From UBA4408 sp002389785 (lineage in GTDB: Bacteria; Bacteroidota; Bacteroidia; UBA4408), in NCBI GenBank assembly GCA_035438985.1, contig DAORJK010000022.1, positions 1 to 43,807 of the forward strand: DNA of 43,807 bases. Reading direction: 5' to 3'. A model generated the notes under the pieces. It was given only the letters and a program-made list of their open reading frames with translations. It made no database searches and was not told the origin of the DNA. Every line of letters starts with the position of its first letter. Position 1 is the first letter of the stretch. Below are positions 15,865 through 22,891 of this stretch, piece by piece. Made by a program: the position numbers and the translations under genes.

Positions 15865-16335
15865 CTAAGGAATTAACCCTTCATCAGTAAGTGAACAGTA
15901 ATTTTCAGATGTCAAAATAAGATGGTCAAGAATATTTATATCTAAGAGTTTTCCGCCACCAATGAGTTTTTTAGTAATGCTAATATCTTCTTGGCTTGGT
16001 TTTAAATTACCAGATGGGTGATTGTGTGAAAGAATAATTCCGGTTGCTCTTGCTTTTAAGGCGGTTGCAAAAATAACCTTAGGGTCAACTACGCATCCTG
16101 TAATACCACCAGTTGCAATGTTTGATATTCCGATGCAAGAATTTTTCCTATCAAGTAAAATGATTTTAAATTCTTCAAGTAGGTCCATTTTGTTAAAGTC
16201 CCATGATAGCATCAAAAGATTGTGAGCGTCTTTCGATGTTGTGATTTTTGGTCTATCTGCAGCCCGTGTTTTGCTGCGATAAACTAATTCGACTTCGTTT
16301 ATTGAAAAGAAATCTGATGTAAATTCGTTGGTCAT
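15865..16335 (-). CDS. radC: RadC/JAB-domain protein
   Basis: RadC-like JAB-domain proteins are common passengers of mobile elements and phages; their biochemical role is unsettled. The metalloprotease-like JAMM signature is present: HNHPSG at residues 104-109 and an aspartate at about 117. The N-terminal HhH part of full-length RadC is absent, so this 156-residue form is the mobile-element type. AGGAGG stands six bases before the ATG. About 250 bp without a gene (except the palindrome) separate it from the HTH gene. Confidence 0.92.
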   Translation of the reverse strand: MTNEFTSDFFSINEVELVYRSKTRAADRPKITTSKDAHNLLMLSWDFNKMDLLEEFKIILLDRKNSCIGISNIATGGITGCVVDPKVIFATALKARATGIILSHNHPSGNLKPSQEDISITKKLIGGGKLLDINILDHLILTSENYCSLTDEGLIP

Positions 16336-16381
16336 TTAATCCTCCTGAAATAATAATTCTGCTGATTCGGAGAAGGAGAAT

Positions 16382-16540
16382 ATGAATGGGAGCGAGGGAA
16401 TTCAAAAGAAAGTGGATTTAGTAACATTTGATAAACATTATATCTCGCAGTTAATGCATCAATATAATTCAAAAAATTCTTCACTAGCCATAGCTAAATA
16501 TCTAAAAAAGAAAGAGCCGCACTCTGGCGGCTCTTGTTAA
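16382..16540 (+). CDS. Possible 52-residue protein with strong ribosome-binding site
   Basis: An ATG at 16382 preceded by AAGGAG at ideal spacing opens a 52-codon frame (MNGSEGIQKKVDLVTFDKHY...AIAKYLKKK), ending in TAA at 16538-16540. It is divergent from radC. Its last codons run through the hairpin at 16512-16535, which serves the opposite strand. No family recognised; the ribosome-binding site is the main support. Confidence 0.35.
   Translation: MNGSEGIQKKVDLVTFDKHYISQLMHQYNSKNSSLAIAKYLKKKEPHSGGSC
16512..16535 (-). terminator. Intrinsic terminator for the 46-residue gene
   Basis: AAGAGCCGC...GCGGCTCTT pair over 8-9 bp with a six-base loop. Read on the minus strand the hairpin is followed by TTTCTTTTTT, a good terminator downstream of 16615-16755. 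On the plus strand the tail is poor. Confidence 0.8.
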
Positions 16541-16614
16541 AATTACGTACGTCGGTCGGGAAAACTGCTGCGCTGTGGGAAGAGACCACGCCAGCACGAT
16601 TTCGTTACATGCAG

Positions 16615-16755
16615 TTACTTCGCTTTTTTGATGGAATTCTGTTGAACTCCTTTGTTACTCTGAACTTGCGAATGCTGTTTGTTTTGTCCACTTGTTCCTT
16701 TATTAGGATTGGACATGTTTGATTGGTTGTCCTTCGGACTGATTTTTTTACTCAT
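16615..16755 (-). CDS. 46-residue Asn/Gln/Lys-rich small protein
   Basis: A short frame from the ATG at 16755 to TAA at 16615-16617 encodes a polar, probably disordered protein (MSKKISPKDNQSNMSNPNKG, then TSGQNKQHSQVQSNKGVQQN). The NPNKGTSGxNKQ pattern resembles small polar proteins I recall from Bacteroidota genomes, though I cannot name the family. A strong terminator follows about 80 bp downstream. Function unknown. Confidence 0.6.
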   Translation of the reverse strand: MSKKISPKDNQSNMSNPNKGTSGQNKQHSQVQSNKGVQQNSIKKAK

Positions 16756-16959
16756 TGCTTTTATTTTTAATTGTAAAACGTCATGTTAAAAATGTCGCGA
16801 CCATTGTTTAACTAAAGCAAATATAAAAAACCTTAAGCCTAATTCACAAATAAAATGGATTTAAAATTGTCTTAGAAAATTTTGACTCTACTGTTTTACG
16901 ATTGCATTCTCTTCTGATTCCGATATAGTTCATTTATTAACTGGCTTAGGAGATGAAGA
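16756..16959. other. Divergent intergenic region
   Basis: About 200 bp between the 46-residue gene (minus) and the gene at 16960 (plus). It is AT-rich and must contain both promoters. I found no clear repeat, hairpin or extra gene. Confidence 0.4.
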
Positions 16960-17319
16960 ATGAAAAAAGAAATTGCAAAAAACCTCGCATTAGCTATTGC
17001 TCTCAATTGTGTGCGTAATACCTCGATTGAGGCTATTCATAAAGGTATTCCACCTCACTTACTTATAGATGACAATTCTGATGTTGTAGTGCATGCAGGA
17101 CAAAACAGCATTCCTTGGGAAAATGTATCAAGAATTAGCCAGGAAGAAATGAAAGCATTTATGATTGAAGTGGTGAATAAGATCTATACTGCTTTGATTA
17201 ATATTGACGAGCCGGGGTTTGTAAATAAATTTATAACCAGGGCTCAAAGAGCAACTATCTTTTGGGATGAACCAAAGTATTTAGAAAATTGGCTTAAGGA
17301 CCGATACCTTCATTTTTAA
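16960..17319 (+). CDS. Hypothetical protein
   Basis: A 119-residue, probably alpha-helical soluble protein (MKKEIAKNLALAIALNCVRN..., later EEMKAFMIEVVNKIYTALIN). GGAG lies about 12 bases before the ATG. It stands alone and convergent to the large minus-strand block that ends at 17387. No motif recognised. Confidence 0.65.
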   Translation: MKKEIAKNLALAIALNCVRNTSIEAIHKGIPPHLLIDDNSDVVVHAGQNSIPWENVSRISQEEMKAFMIEVVNKIYTALINIDEPGFVNKFITRAQRATIFWDEPKYLENWLKDRYLHF

Positions 17320-17386
17320 GCTTTGCAAGCCATTCCACACATTCACCTAGAATTTTCCGACTAATTGCTACATGCTTAGGCACTTA

Positions 17387-17968
17387 TTACTCTTTCTCTT
17401 TGAAGTAGTTTATCAGCTTGTTGAAGCTAAATCCTACTCCAGCAAAGTTAGGTTCAAGTAAAATCGAATTAGCTATTGCGCCTCTAATTCCTTTCTTTTT
17501 TTCTTCAGCAATTCCAAAGTTATCAAGATCCTTACCTAGCTTAATGTTTGCAAATATTTGCTGGATTAGAGAGACTACTTCCGTTGTGTTCTTACAATAC
17601 TTTTTGAGTGGAAAGAGAATCATTTTTAAATTCGATTCTGCTTTATCATTTTCGCTTGATGCTCGTCTTCGGAATTCAGCTGGATGCCTATTGGTTACTA
17701 AAATGGCAGGCAGTAACTGTTCTTGTTCCACTTCCTCGCCATTAAAATTATGCCATGATAGGACTTCATCACTAAAATGTACACCTGCATCCGTCCTCAT
17801 TATAACAACAGCATTTTTCTTTTCAGAAGCTAGATTTGCCATGTTTCCGAAATTGTTTTTTAAAGCATCGCTTAAAGGTTCGCTCCACCCATAGTCAAGT
17901 AAATAAATATAGTAGTTCCGATGATGTTCTTCTGGAATAGACTCTAAGCTATGAACCATTAATCCCAT
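17387..17968 (-). CDS. Unknown protein, last gene of the Mrr-SIR2 operon
   Basis: A 193-residue soluble protein. The N-terminal half looks like an alpha/beta fold (YYIYLLDYGWSEPLSDALKNNFGNMA, KKNAVVIMRTDAGVHFSDEVL, LPAILVTNRHPAEFRRR). The C-terminal half is helical (residues 115-193) with a final segment GVGFSFNKLINYF. The first half might be a small ligand-binding or sensor domain, but no family is recognised. It begins nine bp after the end of the 75-residue gene and is surely cotranscribed. Gene order suggests a regulator or sensor for the upstream SIR2-type effector. Confidence 0.7.
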   Translation of the reverse strand: MGLMVHSLESIPEEHHRNYYIYLLDYGWSEPLSDALKNNFGNMANLASEKKNAVVIMRTDAGVHFSDEVLSWHNFNGEEVEQEQLLPAILVTNRHPAEFRRRASSENDKAESNLKMILFPLKKYCKNTTEVVSLIQQIFANIKLGKDLDNFGIAEEKKKGIRGAIANSILLEPNFAGVGFSFNKLINYFKEKE

Positions 17969-17977
17969 GTTGTTTTT

Positions 17978-18205
17978 TTAATTAGAGTTGTGAATATGCC
18001 CCTCTTTTTTTAAATAGTCTGCTAGCTTTTGGTAAACTTCAAACCAATTTTTTCCATGTGTTCCGCCACTTGCTGTGTTATCTATGTGCCGATAACAAAC
18101 ACCTTTATGTGCCTTGCTATTCGCAATAATTTCTAATTTTGAGTACCCTTCTGTTTTGTGCTCAATAACACCAGGAACACTTTCTATAAATTCTGTTTTT
18201 GTCAT
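17978..18205 (-). CDS. Small unknown protein in the Mrr-SIR2 operon
   Basis: A 75-residue protein with a beta-hairpin-like N-terminal part (GYSKLEIIANS), a His/Cys/Gly-rich middle (KGVCYRHIDNTASGGTHGKN) and a C-terminal helix (WFEVYQKLADYLKKEG). It lies between the SIR2-like gene (53 bp upstream) and the 193-residue gene (nine bp downstream). It may bind a nucleotide or nucleic acid, or act as an immunity protein; the sequence alone does not decide. Confidence 0.65.
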   Translation of the reverse strand: MTKTEFIESVPGVIEHKTEGYSKLEIIANSKAHKGVCYRHIDNTASGGTHGKNWFEVYQKLADYLKKEGHIHNSN

Positions 18206-18258
18206 TTGAACTAAGTATTCGTTTTTGGTCTATCAAAGCTAAAGATAAAATTGAAAAA

Positions 18259-19689
18259 TTAGCTTTCATTTAATTCCTTCTCAACCCCATTTAATACAAA
18301 ATCCTCGAAATCCTTATAAATAATTGGAGTTATATTGTGCTTAAGAAATAAATCCTTTAAGTTTTCTTCCACTATTTCATGATTAGGGTCTGCAATTATA
18401 ATTTTTTTTAGATTTTTTGAATGTTGCAAAAGTTGTCTATTAAAAGCTTCTTCGTTACCTTTCCATCCAACAATGACGAGTGTTTCTAAATAAGAGAAGT
18501 AAGATTGCATTGTGTAAAAATGTTTCAATGGCATAATAAATTCGTCTTTATCTCTGTAAGGTAATAGTAAACCGGGATAAAAGTCATTAATCCTACTTGC
18601 GTCAATAATTTTCAATTGTGACTTATCGATAGTAAATTTCCCCAGATTATGACGATGAATTGAAAACTCTGTTCCGAAGGTATTTGCCCAGTCTATCATA
18701 TCAACATAGTTACCTAGCAATTCATAGTATAGCTGAAATAAGCTGATTTTATTTTCAAATAGCCAATCGGCCGTTTTGTTATTGAATTTCTCGCGTTCAG
18801 GGAACTCCCACCCCCAGTTCCAAGAACCATGTGGCTTAAAGACACAAAATGGGCTTTCATTTATGTTTGCGTAGTCGTCAATATTTGAAAACCAATGGTT
18901 AAATTGATCCTGTAAAAAAGTCTCTAAAATTGTATCCTGATTGAAAGAAACAAATGCAAATCTTTTACTAGAATGGATCCTTTCGTTATCTACGATACTT
19001 GCAGAATATATTTTTTGAAGTTTATTTGCTAACGCGGAATACAGGTTTTTTGAATATTCATCTATAATGAAACTACTAACATCCTTCAAAACTTCTTGCA
19101 GATAATATTGAATATTTATATGCCTTGACAAAACAGCTTGATTATTCTCCAAAGAGATATTTTTCCATTCATGCTCAAAAAATTCTTCAACATTAGCATT
19201 ATCATCCTGGAGAAAATGAAGAGATTGCTTTACTCCCTTATATTTATTGAAGTAAGCCTTAAAGCGCTTATCAAATAATGCAGGGCCTAGAGGGGGCCTT
19301 AGCGGATCTTGATTAAACTCCTTTTTCTCACTTCCATAAACGCAATTTGCAGAAGCTCCGGCACCAAAAATGAACATTACTTTCCTATCATAATATCCAC
19401 TCCAACTATCACCCCTTAATTGCCATTTTGGGGGATTAAAATTTTCGTCTTCTATTTTTTTTATTACATTAGGATTTAGTGCCCATCCGTGCTCACTAAT
19501 CTTCTCCAATGTCTTCTCTTCTAAAGTTAGTGCTTCATAATCCTTTTTTTTAGTTCCTTGGATTATAATCCTGAACTTTCCCATACTAGTATCTGGGTAT
19601 TCATATCCTGAGTACACATCGCCATAGTTTGTAAAGAAGTATTTTAGTCCAGTCATGTTTAGTGTAGGTTTATTAAAGTTGTTATTCAA
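18259..19689 (-). CDS. Divergent SIR2-like protein, probable NAD+-cleaving effector
   Basis: A 476-residue protein with the three hallmarks of a SIR2-type NADase: glycine loop FIFGAGAS (residues 107-113), active-site asparagine in SFNQDTILE (N250) and histidine in KPHGSWNWGW (H287). A late VGWKGNEEAF loop (about 407-416) corresponds to the GxGxxD/N element of SIR2_2 proteins. A 100-residue N-terminal domain precedes the SIR2 fold and looks like a small beta-rich sensor or adaptor (KYFFTNYGDVYSGYEYPDTS). It is not closely similar to the two other SIR2 proteins in this window. The Mrr-like gene ends 26 bp upstream. In defence systems such proteins deplete NAD+ on infection. Confidence 0.82.
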   Translation of the reverse strand: MNNNFNKPTLNMTGLKYFFTNYGDVYSGYEYPDTSMGKFRIIIQGTKKKDYEALTLEEKTLEKISEHGWALNPNVIKKIEDENFNPPKWQLRGDSWSGYYDRKVMFIFGAGASANCVYGSEKKEFNQDPLRPPLGPALFDKRFKAYFNKYKGVKQSLHFLQDDNANVEEFFEHEWKNISLENNQAVLSRHINIQYYLQEVLKDVSSFIIDEYSKNLYSALANKLQKIYSASIVDNERIHSSKRFAFVSFNQDTILETFLQDQFNHWFSNIDDYANINESPFCVFKPHGSWNWGWEFPEREKFNNKTADWLFENKISLFQLYYELLGNYVDMIDWANTFGTEFSIHRHNLGKFTIDKSQLKIIDASRINDFYPGLLLPYRDKDEFIMPLKHFYTMQSYFSYLETLVIVGWKGNEEAFNRQLLQHSKNLKKIIIADPNHEIVEENLKDLFLKHNITPIIYKDFEDFVLNGVEKELNES

Positions 19690-19715
19690 AGAAATAGAGA
19701 CATAGTTAGAATTTC

Positions 19716-20849
19716 CTAATTGTTTTCTGACTCAATCTCATTAATACAATCATTAATTTCGCCATACTCAAGTCTTTCCTCTGTAGGGTCGTCAACAACA
19801 ATTGATTTATATTCTTTTTCTATTTCTGGCACTACTTTTATCAATAATTCTCCCTCTTCTTTAAAGTCCTCCGAGATTAGCTTCCATTTAATAACAATTT
19901 CTGATTGTTTTGGATATGGCTTAATAAAAATTATATCCGAGCTAAATGAATCATCTCCAACTAATACATCCTTAGTAATTATTTTTCCAGTCATTGATTC
20001 AGACCACAAAAATGTAGTTTGGGGTATATTACTAATGCTGCTTATTAATGCAAATGTTCCAGTAAGATCTTTGTTTGTTTTCTTCAAATCCTGAATCTCT
20101 CCTTCAAAACTTAGAAATACTTTGTATTGTCTTATTGGTTCAGATCCCGTATTTCGTATGGTAATTTCGATAGGTATAAAGCTGAGATTTATTGTTCCCA
20201 GAGAGTTACGTACAATTCTTGAAAACTGGTGATGATAGTTAAGTATGCCACTCATCTTGTCTGCCAATAAATCAAAAGCTGGACGATTTTTAGTATAGAG
20301 GGTTACTTTTGTTCTAAATTTTGGTGCACAGGTAATTTCTGTATGTCCATTTTGAAAGGTTAAAGCCACAGCATTAGAAGTTCGGTAGTTTTGGCTTTTT
20401 ATATAAAAATTATACGTGTTCTTGTTTTCTTCTATTAAATTCACAATAGTTTCCCATGCGAATAGATGAACTTCAAAGAGTCCATTCCTTTTCTGTTCTA
20501 TATTCTTACTCCTAACAAATTCTTGAATCTTCGCATCGTTAACGGCTGTGGTTGCGAGGTAATATTTTTTAAGAGGGGGCTTAAATTCTTTTGCCTTTTC
20601 TATTTCTTCAATTATTTCCTTTTTAGTAAACTGAGAACCGTAATATTCATTTTTGCCCTTACACTGAATACCATAGTAATTGTCTTCATTGAAAGGTATT
20701 CCAAAAACATCGACTCCTGATTGGTCCTGACCCAACCGTCCATTCATTTGAATTTCAGGACAATTCCATATCTCTCCCCATAGTTTCTTACATAGCGACT
20801 CAAAATCTTGCCAATTTGATGGTGGTCTTAATGTTTTTGATGCTTCCAT
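19716..20849 (-). CDS. Mrr-like restriction endonuclease with C-terminal beta domain
   Basis: The N-terminal 160 residues form a PD-(D/E)XK nuclease of the Mrr branch: helix WQDFESLCKKLWGEIW, then GRLGQDQSGVDVFG and YYGIQCKGK, giving D47 and the QxK variant (Q62, K64), with ATTAVNDAKIQEFVR further on. Such domains cut modified or foreign DNA. Residues 165-377 are beta-rich (FRTKVTLYTK, FIPIEITIRNTGSEPIRQYKVFL) and resemble an immunoglobulin-like or sensor domain. The gene is 31 bp downstream of 20881-22098 and 26 bp upstream of the SIR2-like gene. Nuclease plus NADase in one operon suggests recognition of DNA leading to abortive infection. Confidence 0.8.
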   Translation of the reverse strand: MEASKTLRPPSNWQDFESLCKKLWGEIWNCPEIQMNGRLGQDQSGVDVFGIPFNEDNYYGIQCKGKNEYYGSQFTKKEIIEEIEKAKEFKPPLKKYYLATTAVNDAKIQEFVRSKNIEQKRNGLFEVHLFAWETIVNLIEENKNTYNFYIKSQNYRTSNAVALTFQNGHTEITCAPKFRTKVTLYTKNRPAFDLLADKMSGILNYHHQFSRIVRNSLGTINLSFIPIEITIRNTGSEPIRQYKVFLSFEGEIQDLKKTNKDLTGTFALISSISNIPQTTFLWSESMTGKIITKDVLVGDDSFSSDIIFIKPYPKQSEIVIKWKLISEDFKEEGELLIKVVPEIEKEYKSIVVDDPTEERLEYGEINDCINEIESENN

Positions 20850-20880
20850 AGTTTAGCAAAATAAAATATTGGCCAAATAT

Positions 20881-22098
20881 CTAACAAAATATATTTCTGA
20901 AGGACGATTTAATTTTAGATATTGTATTTGGAAGAATATTCTCCTTACAGCCCTCATTACGAATAAAAATTACATCCTGTTGAATATTTTCATGAACCAT
21001 TTTTCTTTCAAAGAAATCTCCTTCTTCATAAAGAATATCTTCACTTCGGTGAAGAATATGAGAATAGATGCAAACACCAAAAATATTCGAAAATATTTCA
21101 TCTTCTAAAAACTTCTTCACAACAATTAAGAGTTCTTCAAGATCACTAACTCCGAAAAAAATATATTCTGAAGGAACTGGCATGTAAATAATCCCAGGAT
21201 TATTTGGGGGAATTTGTTCGGCTTCGTCTTTAAGTTTTAAACGCATTCTCCATGTATAATTAAAATCAATAGGCAGACTCTTTAGATGATCTAATCCTCC
21301 AAAATGTTTAAGCATTTCCCATTCTTCCAGTTCTTGTCGTTTATCATTATGAGCGACCCCAAACTCCATAATTCCTGATGTTTGCTCGATACCTATTTGA
21401 ATGAAGAGGTTTTGCTCTAGAGCTTCCCTTCTTGTTTTAAAAATAAGTTCTTTTAAAACTAAAAGCTCTTCCGTGGAAGCGGTCCTATGCATTTTCCCAG
21501 TAAATAAAACATAGGGAGGGTAATTTCTAAAAAAAGCTAGAATTGTATAAAAATTCGAACTTATAACATCTCTATATTTGCTGTGATTCAATTTTGAAAC
21601 TTCAATGTATATAGTTTCTTGATTTTCAATATCTGTAACTTTTAAATCAGGTTGCTTTTTAAATCCATTGATATTCATTTTGGGTTCAAAAATAACTTCA
21701 AACCCAGTCTTTCTTAGGGAATCACCGACTATTAAAAATGGAATTCCTTCGGAATTACATTTTTTGCATGATTTCAAATGCCCCGTTAATGCAATGTAAT
21801 TCGATTCACGGTTTTTAAAGTACTTCATACCATTAAAAAGCCATTGAAGTTGGCTGTAACTATTTCCCCTACTGTGAAGCCATGACTTCACGAGGTTCTT
21901 TCCATCTGAACGACATCTGCCCAAATAATCCTTGCCTAGTTCAAGTCTGAAAAACTGGTACATTTCTAGGAGAAGCTCTCTCTTCTCCTCATTAATTTCA
22001 GGATTGAGTTGAATATATTCTAAATACTTATCCCATTTTTTGAAATCATCTACATCCTTGAAAATTGCAAAATGTAAGTCGCTTGCAGAATTTATCAT
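20881..22098 (-). CDS. Hypothetical protein with a PD-(D/E)XK-like nuclease core
   Basis: A 405-residue soluble protein. The middle carries GFEVIFEPKMN...KQPDLKVTDIE...TIYIEVSKLN, the layout of a PD-(D/E)XK nuclease (PD followed about 15 residues later by E-V-S-K), with a non-canonical residue at the usual lysine. The N-terminal region is helical, with LTGHLKSCKKCNSEG giving two cysteines of a possible zinc knuckle. The C-terminal third has an alpha/beta pattern. It belongs to the same minus-strand block as the Mrr and SIR2 genes, with gaps of 31-42 bp on both sides. The nuclease call is tentative. Confidence 0.65.
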   Translation of the reverse strand: MINSASDLHFAIFKDVDDFKKWDKYLEYIQLNPEINEEKRELLLEMYQFFRLELGKDYLGRCRSDGKNLVKSWLHSRGNSYSQLQWLFNGMKYFKNRESNYIALTGHLKSCKKCNSEGIPFLIVGDSLRKTGFEVIFEPKMNINGFKKQPDLKVTDIENQETIYIEVSKLNHSKYRDVISSNFYTILAFFRNYPPYVLFTGKMHRTASTEELLVLKELIFKTRREALEQNLFIQIGIEQTSGIMEFGVAHNDKRQELEEWEMLKHFGGLDHLKSLPIDFNYTWRMRLKLKDEAEQIPPNNPGIIYMPVPSEYIFFGVSDLEELLIVVKKFLEDEIFSNIFGVCIYSHILHRSEDILYEEGDFFERKMVHENIQQDVIFIRNEGCKENILPNTISKIKSSFRNIFC

Positions 22099-22140
22099 TA
22101 GTATTAAGATTCAGTTTGTTATTTTATATCTTCCACTAAC

Positions 22141-22428
22141 TTAAATCCTCTCTTTCAATGTGAATACTGGTCTTGAGCTTAGCTTAGTTGTAAAGCTAAG
22201 TTCAAGCGGATCTTCACACTCAATTACTATTTCTAAATCCTCATTACTAACCGCATTATTCTGATTCATAAAAAGCTTCTGATTTTCCTCGTATATTCTG
22301 TAGGGAAATATATTTCGAGGATCATTGTTTATTTTCAGAGTTGATTCTGGAATAAACTGATAAGATATTCCATTTTTATCTTTTAGGGTCTTACCTTGGA
22401 TTAGTGTTTGTAGCTTTTCTTTTTTCAT
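22141..22428 (-). CDS. Small hypothetical protein
   Basis: About 95 residues. I use the ATG at 22428; an in-frame TTG at 22434 is possible. The first half is beta-rich (LIQGKTLKDKNGISYQFIPES) and the protein ends in a beta-type segment. The start is six bases after the stop of the upstream membrane gene, indicating an operon. No family recognised. Confidence 0.6.
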   Translation of the reverse strand: MKKEKLQTLIQGKTLKDKNGISYQFIPESTLKINNDPRNIFPYRIYEENQKLFMNQNNAVSNEDLEIVIECEDPLELSFTTKLSSRPVFTLKERI

Positions 22429-22434
22429 TTTCAA

Positions 22435-22872
22435 TTAGAGAGGTTTTATTTTAAGCGCTTTTTGAATAATAGTTCTTCTTTCATGTATTTCTTTTGGATC
22501 ATTGCTAGTGTATGAGTTAGAAAGCCCAATAAGGTTTGAGCACGCAGTTTTCGAATTTGAAAGACTTGGGACTATTCTAAGCAGAGAAAAAAGGTCATAG
22601 CAAGGAATTGAATTTGTTTTTGATGAAAGGTCCGAAGCTAACTTCCTGAGTGTATTCAAAGCTTCGTTAGCTATTTTTGGATCTCCAATTGAAGCATTGG
22701 TGTAAATATTGGCGTAGTAAATTAAACTAAAAGCAATTTCACCAACTGTACTTCTAAAACTATGAATAGGCTCTATATAGAATTTTTCAATTATTCGACC
22801 TGCTGTGTAAATTGTAACACCACCTATTAAAGTGGTAGAGGCTGTGATAAGTATTTTTGTTAGCTCGGTCAT
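22435..22872 (-). CDS. Single-pass membrane protein with helical cytoplasmic domain
   Basis: A 145-residue protein with one N-terminal membrane helix (about residues 7-28, ILITASTTLIGGVTIYTAGRII). A helical domain follows (FRSTVGEIAFSLIYYANIYT...LRKLASDLSSKTNSIPCYDL...SNLIGLSNSYTS). The arrangement resembles small stand-alone membrane proteins I recall from many bacteria, whose function is unknown. It sits between a membrane-anchored exonuclease gene (19 bp upstream) and a small gene that begins at its stop. Confidence 0.68.
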   Translation of the reverse strand: MTELTKILITASTTLIGGVTIYTAGRIIEKFYIEPIHSFRSTVGEIAFSLIYYANIYTNASIGDPKIANEALNTLRKLASDLSSKTNSIPCYDLFSLLRIVPSLSNSKTACSNLIGLSNSYTSNDPKEIHERRTIIQKALKIKPL

Positions 22873-22891
22873 ACTCTTTCTACTCTATATT

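Noticed and set aside
17418..17894. 158-codon plus frame opposite the 193-residue gene
   Set aside because: Minus-strand protein fits the operon spacing and has better composition; the plus frame is a shadow.
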